From Fallopia convolvulus (Eukaryota > Streptophyta > Magnoliopsida > Caryophyllales > Polygonaceae): a stretch of 64,000 nt of DNA. The stretch's first letter is position 1, and each line of letters opens with the position of its first letter. The notes below the pieces were generated by a model. It worked only from the letters and a program-made list of their open reading frames with translations, did no database searches and was not told where the DNA came from. The DNA lies in contig OZ024735.1 in assembly GCA_964016875.1 (NCBI GenBank), positions 11,393,338 through 11,457,337 on the forward strand, written 5' to 3'. Positions 53,930 through 64,000 of the stretch are shown here, piece after piece. A program made the position numbers and the translations under genes.

Positions 53930-54800
53930 ATTAGTGTTTAAATAGTTTTGATTGAAGTTTTAATCAAGTAAAATAGATGAAAGGACATTTTTATCACTTT
54001 TACAAAATAAGAGGGTTGTTTGTGCAATTTTTCGGAAATGGATTGAACCCGAAATGGGTTGTCTTCAACCTTTGGCATGAATTTTCAAATGGCTATAACT
54101 TCTTCGTTTCTTAACAGATTTTCGATCCATAAGATGTTCCGGAAAGCCCATGACAAGATCTATCAAACCCCTCAATCAATTGTCCAAAATAATACAATTT
54201 TCTGGGCCCAAAAATCATTTGTAATTCCTTAAATTCGAGCAAACAAGAGCATATTTGGTTGTTTTCAAGTCGGAATTTGTGATGTTTCGTGCCAAATTCA
54301 CCATTTCGGATTGTTTTGTCACCGCCGTTCAGGTACAAACTTGTGGCGCTGGGCTTCGCCCTCGTATGCGTCCTCCGAGCTCCGCCCGCCTCCCGCCGGT
54401 GGCTCCTCCCTTCAGTTGTGGTTCCGGTGTGGCCACATGCCAATGCATTGCTGTGTTGTACAATAATATCGACCAATTGCTACTGTTTTTTTTAATTTAG
54501 CAGTATATTAGAGTTAAGGTTAATAGCAAATTTGAGTTGAATTTAATTAGATAAAAGTAACATGGTTATCAAAATTAATTAAGAAATGGAGAATTTTGCT
54601 ACTTGTAGTAGCCGGTGGTTGTGGGACTAAAAATGATATAAAAATTAATAAAGATAGTGGGGGGTAGTATAGTAAAATCTTTTTTTGTTGGGACCAATCA
54701 CTTTCATTATCTTCGATTGATGCACAGAATCTTCAATATAATATTATTACTTTTTAGCTAGTGTAAGATTTTGGATTACAGTAAGTGTAAGCGTAGCCAT
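53930..54800 (+). repeat. Dispersed LTR-derived repeat, copy 3
   Basis: Nearly the full length of the copy at 21480-22410 in opposite orientation, including the GC-rich island (54310-54450) and the flank 'gataaaagtaacatggttat'. The adjoining 200-bp repeat is also shared, so both loci carry the same two-part unit (about 1.4 kb). The unit is inserted in the right arm relative to the left arm, next to GGTATAC. The frames inside are not considered genes. Confidence 0.55.
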
Positions 54801-55006
54801 TTTCTTAAATTTATGGGTGATTTGACCATCTCAACTCAAGTTAATTAACATAAAAGTGAAAATATATAGTTACTTCATTGATGCTCGATTGTCGCTAAGT
54901 GAAAATATATAGTTACGTCAAGAATCGAGATTTTAGATTACACTAAGTGTAAGTATACCTTTGGAAGATATCATCATATCATCATTTGTAGAAAGCCAGG
55001 TAAGTT

Positions 55007-55760
55007 GAGAAGATTGCAAGGATCCCTGCGATCCCGCATCCTATAGAGAAGGAATCCGAAGATGGCTACGAAGCTTCCCCCTTTGTGGAAGCCATTTCCG
55101 TTGTCGATCTCCCAAAGGGGTTCGTCATCCCGGACATATCAAGCTACGATGGCACCGACGATCCTAACCATCATGTCTCGATCGTCAAGCAAAAGATGTT
55201 GATGACATATATCCATAGAAAGGACCGTGAAGCCATCATGTGCAAAAACTTTGGGGCAACTCTTGATGGCCCAGCCCTAAGATGGTTCATCAATTTGCTG
55301 CAAGGATCCGTGGAATCATTTGCGGATCTCATAGATCTCTTTAAGGCTCAATTTATAAGTAGTCGACGTCTTGAAAAGTATTCTAAATGACTTATACAAA
55401 ATTGTGCAGGGGTATGATGAAACTCTCCGTGATTACATGAACCGATTTGTTCAAAAGAAAGTTAGAATCCCCAATTGCGATGTCTCGACGTCCATTGAAG
55501 CATATCGTCAAGGTCTTCAAAGGAGCAATGAACTCTACAAAGAGTTGACAATGTACCCATGTACAAACTTTGAAGAGGTCCAGGTTAAGGCAATGGCCCA
55601 CATCCGCCTTGAAGAAGACAAGGAAGATGACTTCAGGATCCCACACCATGACTTTCATATTCTTGAACCCGTCCTCTGGATCCCAGACAGTAAAGAAATT
55701 GATCAGGAGACCTCGGATGACAGCAACGAGGTTTGCAACAAGGCAAAGACTCTTAACTGA
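55007..55760 (+). pseudogene. gag fragment of the gag-only element (right arm)
   Basis: N-terminally truncated gag. The conserved domain is present (SSYDGTDDPNHHVS, GATLDGPALRWF, FKAQF). One extra A near 55383-55388 shifts the frame, so the open parts are 55085-55390 and 55371-55760. The Lys codon that is TAG in the left arm is intact here. The C-terminus is acidic and ends at a stop at 55758-55760, as in the left arm. Confidence 0.82.
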
Positions 55761-56638
55761 GGGAAACACAAGTTTCATCCGTATCATTTCTAATGATCTT
55801 ACAACTCTTTTGCTATTATAATTTTCGTTTTATAAATTCCTCATGAATACAATTACTAACTTGAGCGTCGGAGGGTCGTTGGGGAAACCCACGGCCATCT
55901 CTCCTAGATATTCGATTTTACCTTGTAGAAAATCCAAAGGACAAAAGCAATATCCATCTGCGAGAATTCAAGACAAATGTATATGCACCACTCTCCAAAA
56001 TCTAATGTGCAAACAGATTAGGATTCTCGATTCTTGACGCTAGCCAGTGGGCATCTTACGCTAGAAACACACCAGGAAACGGGCATCTCCTGCCAGAGAA
56101 CGCCAGCTAACGGGTATCTTTCGCCAGAATAATCAAGGCAGGGAACTTATCTCCCAGACGCCAGACATCCGCTCAACAAGCAGACGCTAGATAGTCGACA
56201 GCTATCGTCAGGGCTCTGCAGACATCCAGACAAAACTCGTCAGACGCGCGCCTCAAGACAGGTTAGACTCGAGCGGGCAGGGGCTTGGGGGTATCCCTTG
56301 AGTCACCCGTACGCCAGCTTGAACCTTCCTACTGTCGAAGCCATAGCTATGCACATCCGTCGACTAGCGAAAAGCCTTCTGTAGGGGTTTCTTGCTTATT
56401 CAAGCCTCCAGCTTCTGAAGCACAAGCCCTAGACTCTCGAGGCACAATCCTCCGGCTTCTAGAGCACAAGCCCCCAGCTCCTGGGGTATGAGCCCTCATC
56501 TTTTGAGGCACCATGTTCTCCACGTCATGCTTCACGACAAGACATTCGACGACTGTCGCTAACGGAAGCTTTTACGCACGTAGTGAAATTCATCTCGTCC
56601 ATCTCCTCACGTCAATGTCCAAGATGAAATTTTGGTCT
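55761..56638 (+). other. Non-coding tail of the gag-only element (right arm)
   Basis: Counterpart of 45641-46508. No coding region is seen. It retains the bases next to the 3' LTR (GATGAAATTTTGGTCT) that are deleted in the left arm. Confidence 0.5.
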
Positions 56639-57296
56639 TGTTGAGCCCAAAACTTTTAATTAGGTTACACCGGATGGTCACCGTCTACCGGATCCTGACT
56701 GCTCACCGGATGCCCTGCAACACCAACGAGATCCCTTGATTTTTGGGATTTCTTGTAACCTCTTTGACCAGATCGTGTTCAGCATTTCAAAGGCCTATTT
56801 TCAAGGGGTTGTTACTCATTAACCTCTCAACGTGGAAGACCCATTCGAAGCCTACTTTTTAGGAGGAAGTTACCCATTATCTCCCATTTACTTTTAGCTA
56901 TATAAAAAGGTTATTTCAGCCATGTAAAGGGGGCACGACTCACTCTCATCCACACATTGTAATCTTCTCTCAATCTCATTTGTAGTCAGCCCTCGTAACT
57001 GATATTACTCTATAGTCTCTTTGCATTCGAACGGCTTTCTGCGGGATCTTGGATCTTGGACGCCAGACGCCGGTCAGTTTGTAATATCAAGTTTACCATT
57101 AATTAAAGGAGATAAGCAATTCTTCTTTATTTGTATTGTGTTTACATCTAGTTTGATTCATATATTCATTGCTTTCGTTCTTGTTTACATCCATTTATCT
57201 CTTGACCAGCGACGATCATACATCTTTGGCTATCTATCCCCTCACATCCTCTATCAAGCATCCGTGCTCATCACCGGTCAGAATTTGACCAAAACA
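56639..57296 (+). repeat. Complete 3' LTR of the gag-only element (right arm)
   Basis: 658 bp, TGTTGAGCCCAAAAC to GACCAAAACA. It shows what the truncated LTR at 45213-45640 has lost. Confidence 0.88.
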
Positions 57297-58100
57297 AAGC
57301 ATATCTCACACTTGACAAGCACAAAAAATTGATGCCCCTACATTTGCAAGGACATGCCTAGCTAAATTAATAAATGTGACCTAGAATTGATGAGCACACT
57401 GCATAGATACAAGAAATGAACCGAACACGTAATCTCACATCATGTTCTCATTTGGAAGCAATCCAAAACTCACTTACAATTAACAAGCCCTAAAATCATA
57501 CCAGAAACTTTAAGCAGATTTAAATTGACAATTACCTGAAATTGAGCACAAAAAATGGAGAGGGAAATCGAAAGCTGAAAAAAATTAAAGCTCAAAGGCG
57601 GCAAGAAACAAACTCACCATGCTTAGACTTGCAAAGAAGGGGTGGGAAAGGTTGCGAAGCCGACATCTTTTTCTTCTGCCTCTGCTTCTGCTTCTTCTTC
57701 AACTTCTGTTGCTTCTTACCTAGAATCCATGAACACAAACACGACAAATGAAACCCAAGAAACAATCTCGCATCATGTTCTCATTTGGAAGCAATCCAAA
57801 ACTCACTAAAAATTTATAAGCCCTAAAATTATACAAGAAACTTTAAGCATGATCAAATCGAAAACTCAGGGTAATTAGACCTAAAATTGAGCATAGAAAT
57901 TGAGACGGAAATCGAAGGCTGAACAATGTTAAACTGACCTTTAGTGGCTCGGACGGCGCCGGAAGCGTCGGATCCGTTGGGTGAGTGTCGAGTCTCATTG
58001 AAAGCGAGCAATCTTACGTCTCATTGAAACCAACATTTGTAGACTTTGACGAGGCGGAGAAAATGTGCCGGCGGTAAAGAATCTGAATTCTTGAAACCGA

Positions 58101-58464
58101 TCAATTGCGGCGAGAGAGCCCAACCTTCCAAGCAGCTTCGCGTTCGGCGACCTCGCGTTCGCGCTCTTGGATACAACTTTGCATCTCCTTCTCCTTCGTA
58201 ATCCAATCTTGAATGTCTGCCTCTAACGCCACCTTGAGCTCCTCCACGAACCTATCCACCACCTTGAAACCGATCAATTTGGATCTCAGTCAGAAATAAT
58301 AATCATGATTGACAAAAAGACATTAGGAAAAAAATCAATTGAGAAGGACAAGCTCAAACCGGTCCATTTGGAGACGAATTTGTGGACTTTGACGAGGAAT
58401 ATACCGGCGGTGAAGAATCCGAACTCTTTCTCCCTGAGTCTGTCGTTCCATCCTGATTCTCCAT
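58101..58464 (-). pseudogene. Coiled-coil protein gene fragments, right arm
   Basis: Counterparts of 44041-44404: piece A at 58354-58464 (MENQDG… then stop) and piece B at 58101-58262 (VVDRFVEELKVALEAD… coiled coil, then stop). Both keep the same ends as in the left arm, so the pieces were already broken before the duplication. Confidence 0.5.
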
Positions 58465-58654
58465 CGAGTTCCTTCCTAGAGCTGTTGTTTGTCAATAGAA
58501 TGAACTTGGACGAGCTCGCAGAAAATGAGGATAGCAAACTAGGGTTTGAGAGCCGGCTCTTTTGGGCAAATTGTTATTCACCCAAAATTTAATTTTCCCT
58601 CTTAAAACATTTTTCCCTCCTATTAAGCCCACCAATAATTTATGCACGTATTTT

Positions 58655-59445
58655 GAACGAAATTTTTTGAAAGTTGAATGAACGATTTTAAATGAATATA
58701 AGATTTTCTTATAAGAATGAACGATTTTAAATGAATATAACGATTTCATATAAGAAGGAACGATTCTCAAGCAATATAACGTTTTCTTATAAGAATGAAC
58801 GATTCTAAAACAATATAACGTTTTCTTATACAAATGAACGATTCTAAAGCAATATATCGATTTCTTATAAGAATGAACGATTCTAAAACATTATAGCGAT
58901 TTCTTATAAGAATGGACGATTCTAAAAGAATACAACGAATTCTTATAAGAATGAACGGTTCTAAATGAAAATATAACGATTTCTTATAAAAAATGAACGA
59001 TTCTAAATGAATATAACGATTTCTTATAAGAATGAATGATTCTAACGCAATGTAACGTTTTCTTATAAGAATGGACGATTCTAAAGGAATATAACGTTTT
59101 CTTATAAGAAAGAATGATTATAAAAGAATATAACGTTTTCTAATAAGAAAGAATGGTTCTAAAGGGATATAACGTTTTCTTATAAGAATAAATAATTCAA
59201 AAACAATATAACGTTCTTGTATAGGAATGAACGGTTCTAAAACAATATAACATTTTCTTATATTGATTTCTTATAAGAATGAACGATTCTAAATTGAAAT
59301 ATAATGATTTCTTACAAGAATGAACGATTCTATAGGAATATAACGATTTCTTATAAGAATGAACAATTCTAAATCACTATAAAGTTGTTTTTTAAATGAA
59401 CGATTATAAAGCAATATAACGTTTTTTTATAAGAATAAACGGTAG
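58655..59445 (-). repeat. 39-bp tandem array, right arm
   Basis: Inverted counterpart of 43060-43840, about 20 units, each with the palindrome TTCTTATAAGAA or a close variant. Confidence 0.9.
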
Positions 59446-59474
59446 ATGAGCAATCTTACTTCCGTATTCAGGTT

Positions 59475-59835
59475 CTAAACATAACTCTCATATGCACATA
59501 AATATGGAATGCACACAACAAACTACGGATGTTCAACGGGTCGAACTAACCCGGCCCGTGAATCACAGATAAAAAAATTGACACTCGACCCGACCAACAA
59601 GTCGCGGGTAGACCCGACATGCAAATAAAAAAATTATGTTGGATTTTTATTATGTGGGTAAGAAATTATTTTTTGACCCGATTGACTTAGTCAAACGGGG
59701 CAACCCGCGACCTGACCTCGTGTGTAATTTTTTTATTTGCGTGTCACAGGTCGATTTGGGTCGATCCGTTGAACATCCCCAGTTTCTTGTGTGCATTCCG
59801 TTGAACATCCCTAGTTTGTTGTGTGCATTCCATCT
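59475..59835. mobile_element. Palindromic MITE, right arm
   Basis: Counterpart of 42660-43020, with GGATGTTCAACGGGTCGA near 59528 facing its complement near 59775, and outer 'atggaatgcacacaa' motifs. Confidence 0.55.
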
Positions 59836-59989
59836 TTATATGGGATTTGTAACCCTGTGAGGGATTAAAGAATACGAAGTACATAATAAAAAAAAGTCTA
59901 GATCAAAAGAAAAAATCTTAACCGACTTGAACAAAAATCGGATTATAAAAAAATCTCTTTTATAATCCGATGCTTTAATAGATTACTAC

Positions 59990-60290
59990 TTACTCCGAGG
60001 TTTTAAACAGTTCGTCCCCGAATCTTCATTCTTAGACAACTACGAACCCAACACATGATTCCACACAATGAACTAATAAAGCAACTCTAAGCAATAAAAC
60101 CAAAAGCAAAGCCATCAAATCCAACAAACATACCCGTCTCGTAACATAAGGGAAAAAAGTTTATTGGAATTTTGGGTCGACTTGGGATAACGGTCCATCA
60201 AAGATGTAATAACCCAACACAAAGAGGAGAACTTACTATCCATAGAATCAAGCATTACACAATACTCCCCTTAAGAAAGTTTCGTCCCGA
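59990..60290 (-). mobile_element. Relic of a second gypsy element: PPT and LTR start, right arm
   Basis: Counterpart of 42205-42520. On the minus strand CGGGACGAAACTTTCTTAAG, then GGGGAGTAT, leads into TGTGTAATGCTTG at 60261. Confidence 0.6.
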
Positions 60291-60384
60291 AACTTAAAAG
60301 AACAACTTTAGAAGAACGATATACAACCAAGTACTAGAATTCTTCCGAGGTTTTGCACTTTAGTTTACAAACTGAATTCCGTTG

Positions 60385-60600
60385 GGGTTTTTTTATATTT
60401 GAAATGCACATAAATATGGAATGCACACAAGAAACAATGGATGCACATAAAAATCGATATTCATCGTGTTATTAAATAACTCACATTTATTCATATTTTA
60501 CATTCCCGTCTATTAAACATACCAGGGGTTGACCCCGTTCGTTAGATAGGATCAATATACCATTAATTGCAGAAGGAAAATGAAATCAGATAAAGAATAC
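60385..60600 (-). repeat. Dispersed 200-bp repeat, copy 4
   Basis: Right-arm counterpart of 41920-42125. Confidence 0.65.
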
Positions 60601-60654
60601 TAAACTAACAAATATGAAATCGGATAAAGTAAACTAATCCAGGGAAATTAATAA

Positions 60655-60878
60655 AAGGTTGAGGTTGGAACAAGTGATTCTTAATATGACTTCTCTACAT
60701 TAGCCAAGCGGTCTTGGAACATATTCCTCTCGCTACTACACAAATCCCCTACCTGAAAAAAGTAGCAGTTTAAATGAATTAAACTAATTGGACAAATTTT
60801 GCGTAATTAAGAGATTGTGAACATTGAAAAGTTAAGAGCATGTGAAAATTATCGCTTCCCATGGGCCTTTCCTTTATC
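60655..60878 (-). pseudogene. Exon-like piece flanking the gypsy LTR, right arm
   Basis: Counterpart of 41629-41825. The five bases next to the LTR read GATAA on the minus strand (60874-60878), which matches the left TSD of the gypsy element at 28029-28033. Confidence 0.35.
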
Positions 60879-63800
60879 TGTAACACCCCTATTTTACAAC
60901 ATTGGGTATTACCGCCAGTGACCTCGGACTTTACCGTCCAAAGTCACTAAAGGCTTTTAGAATGATATAGAACATTATTAATGCGGAAATAAACATAATT
61001 CATAAAATAAAAAGGGTGCTCCCGAAGGAGACTTGGTTCCTACAAAACGTCTTACATTGTCTTCAAACTTAAAGTTCCTCGAACTCAAATAACAAAACCA
61101 TCTTCTTCTTGAAACAAAGCGAAACTAAAACCAAAACGAACTGATAAATAAATCTTGAGAGTTCTTGACCTTCCATCAGTTCACTTCACCTCACGCCTTG
61201 CTAGGGTTCCTGGGTTTTGACATAATTCGCGAGGGGCGATAAAATGTCAGGCAAATATGCGGAAAAGAAGAATTAGTCTAAGAGACTAAGCAAGCGGGAA
61301 TGGAACTTCCCGAGGGTATTTCAGTACTTTCATTTCTTATCGAAAGAGATAATGGGGTTGTGTTTACGATGGGCTTGTTTATGTGGGGCTTTAATGGTTC
61401 GAAGAAGAGCATATCTCGAGCGGAGATAGCTCGATAAACGAGAGAAGAGCTACTATATTGTAGCCTTCTTTTAGAATCGAGATTGTGTTGGGAACGTTAT
61501 TAATTGAGACAAGTTAAAAACCTCTCGCGCCCTGAGCGGACCGAGAGCCGGATCGATCATTTGAGACCGGTCTGGTTTTGGTATCTTAAATGTGCATTGG
61601 GCACTTATCTTATATAGTGACGAAAAATATTCGATTTCATTAATGATTTTTAAAGAGAAGGTGGGGGCTTGGGTGGCCCGATCCACCAAGGGGAAACCAA
61701 GTTTCCCGGCACTTAGCTAGAGTGCGCTCATCCCTCCTTGCAATCGGAGCGGATGGGATCATGATCCCGAAAGTCGTACTTCAAACACGTAGGTACTTAC
61801 GACTTAGTAAGATTATATAGAGGCGTCAGCTATTCTGCGCCCCTTACTAGTTCGTTCGACGTTGATCTCTGAACGAGACCATAAACAACCAAGGCCACAA
61901 TCACACTAGCATAAATAATCCTACCAAATATTAATAGCGAACTATACTAACAATGGTCGTTATATCTAACAATCGATATTTCCTAGGTTCATTCGTTACT
62001 TAGCACACAAGTCGTTCCCAACATCGAGAATTTTACGGAAATGAAATATAAAGGTCACAAGGGGAAAATTCCACTTGCCTTAGCTTACACGCGTCTACTA
62101 TCGAGTCTTGACGAAATACTTGGTTCGCAACTTCGAGCGCGAATCCCGACCTAATGACACGGAATTTACGAGCGAATTTTAAATACGAATTCCTCCTAGC
62201 TTGGATTCTCTCTTATAATACTTTATATAAGAGCATGGAATTCTAAATTATTATGATAATAATTTAGGTGGTCTTTTAAAATAATAATATTCCTTTATTA
62301 TTATTTTGATTTTGTAATATCCCTCTTTATTCCATACAATAAAATCCTTATTCAATAATTATTAAAATAATTTCCTTTTTAGCTTCACTTGCAAAATTCC
62401 TTAATATTGTTAAGGAAGTATAGTTTCGTAAAATACTATACTTTGCCTAAAGTGTATTTTTCTTATAAAATTACAAGTTCTCCTTAACTTATAAGAAATC
62501 CACTTTAACCTTTTCATATATTTATCTTAATTAAAATATTACTTTTAAATTTCCAATTATTCCTTAGTGACTTAGAATATTATTTCCTTCACCTAGAATA
62601 CTTTATTAATAATATTCTATTAGTAGAATTTTATTTAGTTATATAATTCACATTAAATAAAGTTAATAGACTTATAATCTATTTTCTTGGAAGTTTCCAT
62701 AATTATGACTTTCTATTTTCTTTATAAGGTAACTTCCTAAATTTAACACCTAATTATTTAATCTTATTTTTTTTATTCCTATAGTTCCTTTCACATTATA
62801 TGGTTTAAAAAATAACTATGATCATAGCTTATACTATATGATCATGGCTTATAAATATTCTACTTCATATTTATAGTCCATTATTATAATATATTAGGTT
62901 ATAAAATAATATCTTTCCCATATCTTAATTATTTCTTTTCATGCAAGCAATCCTTATAACTATATAATATTATAAAATCATTATATAAAAAAATCATACT
63001 TCTTATATTTAACTTAGAACTTATGTCTTGCTATAATTTTCTACACTTAGAACTTATTAAATTAATATTTTTCTCCCATGATGACTTTAGTAATATAATT
63101 ATTAATAATATTATTCTTTTATAAAAATTACTATCTAATGTCAAACTATAGTCCATGACTACAATCTTTGAAACAATAATATTTTTATAAGGTTTCTCTA
63201 CAATTTTATTATTATAATATGTCATAGGTATTTTATTATTACTATTATGCATTATAACTAAAATCATATAATAACCTAGTTTATTTTATAGTCACATTTA
63301 TCATATTATAGTAAAAGTTCATATCTTGTAGTAACTTTTACACTTTGAGTTATGCTAACTTTATATTTTATTAAATAATGAATTTATTTAATATACCTAT
63401 CATTATTATAATTAAATTCATATATCATGATATCATCTATAGTTTAGGGCATCAAACAATTTATATCTTCTAGGAATCTTATTTCTTTTATAGAGATGAT
63501 ATTTTTCATATTAACAACTATCTGCATATGCTATATTTATTTTATATATAAAAAAATATAAATAATCCTTTTATATTATGTAAGGAGCATACTTTTAATA
63601 GATACAATAAAAATTCTCGTATTTCCTTATGAGACTAATTTACCATAGTAACTTTAAGTTGTTTCTATCATTCAACTAACATAATCTTCTACTTATTATT
63701 TTTATTACTTAAATTCCTTATTTGATTTCTTATTATTAAATGTAATAAAAAGGACTATTATTTTATAAATACATAAATTAAATGGATAAAAATTAGGATT

Positions 63801-64000
63801 TAGAATTATACTGATTTCTGTAAAATACAGAATGCAGAGAAGAGAGGCAGGGGAGGCCGACGGTCTTGGGGCGGCGCAACCAGGGACGGGACGGCGGCTC
63901 CGGTGTGGCTCGGCGGTGCAGGGGCGGCGCGCTGGGGGTTCGGCTAGGGCAGGGAGGCGGTCCGGCGGGGCTCCAAGGGGAAGAAAAGGAATTTGATGGT
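60879..64000 (-). repeat. Gypsy (Tekay-type) LTR, right arm, cut by window end
   Basis: Minus-strand LTR that ends at 60879 (TGTTACA on the minus strand). The window end at 64000 corresponds to about 28812 of the 5' LTR, so roughly 780 bp of LTR lie outside. It keeps the approximately 430-bp segment that is deleted in the 3' LTR at 38156-41628. Whether a whole element or only an LTR lies beyond the window cannot be seen. Open frames inside (61471-61689, 63031-63267) have counterparts in the other LTRs and are not considered genes. Confidence 0.9.

Larger units (their letters stand above)
55007..57296 (+). mobile_element. Gag-only LTR retrotransposon, right-arm copy, 5' deleted
   Basis: Inverted counterpart of 45213-48300. 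The 5' LTR, primer site and first part of gag are gone; the deletion joint lies at about 55006-55008 (AAGTT|GAGAAG). The rest of gag, the non-coding tail and a complete 3' LTR remain. The flank AAGCA after 57296 matches the TSD of the left-arm copy. Confidence 0.85.
54952..64000 (-). repeat. Right arm of large inverted duplication (runs off the window)
   Basis: Reverse-oriented counterpart of 38156-49012. The order read from right to left is: gypsy LTR, exon-like piece, 200-bp repeat, PPT/LTR relic, palindromic MITE, 39-bp array, coiled-coil gene fragments, gag-only element. The innermost matched bases are GGAAGATATCATCATATCAT at 54963-54982. Confidence 0.92.

Overview
This window looks like nuclear DNA of a flowering plant, most likely a eudicot. 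It is AT-rich and intergenic, and nearly everything that can be identified is a transposable element or a gene fragment carried or broken by one. The evidence for a plant is a LINE whose ORF1 has a DUF4283-like domain and whose ORF2 ends in a plant-type RNase H, a Tekay/Del-type chromovirus with an initiator-tRNA-Met primer site, plant Helitron, hAT and CACTA ends, and relics of plant gene families (universal stress protein, ERD7/senescence, Hsp70). I see no intact host gene, no rRNA gene, no functional tRNA gene and no CRISPR. I cannot name the species.

Layout. 1-12.7 kb: nested Helitron-like ends, a hAT MITE with a perfect 8-bp target-site duplication (TSD), a transcript-like relic, an Hsp70 fragment, a CACTA end, a minus-strand LTR relic, and a TA-flanked MITE beside a Helitron 3' hairpin. 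12.76-20.46 kb: a complete LINE with a 17-bp TSD and no lesion that I can see. Its ORF1, an unrecognised 398-codon middle ORF (called ORFX here) and ORF2 are tightly overlapped. 20.5-28.0 kb: dispersed repeats and an unrecognised multi-exon gene relic split by a solo LTR (TSD TCGAG). 28.03-41.63 kb: a 13.6-kb Ty3/gypsy (Tekay) element with LTRs of 3.9 and 3.5 kb, an extra acidic ORF before gag, and a pol gene disabled by deletion, frameshift and active-site substitutions.

38.2-64 kb: a large inverted duplication. The left arm (about 38156-49012) reappears in reverse at about 54952-64000 and runs out of the window. Each arm holds a gypsy LTR, an LTR/PPT relic, a palindromic MITE, a 39-bp tandem array, fragments of a coiled-coil gene and a gag-only (TR-GAG-like) retroelement. 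The arms carry different deletions, a stop and a frameshift, so comparing them helps to date events. The spacer holds a short interstitial telomere repeat, a third 39-bp array, and fragments of two unrelated genes (USP and ERD7/senescence) side by side, as in transposon gene capture.

The LINE is the only element here that could be autonomous. The gypsy and gag-only elements would need proteins from other copies.
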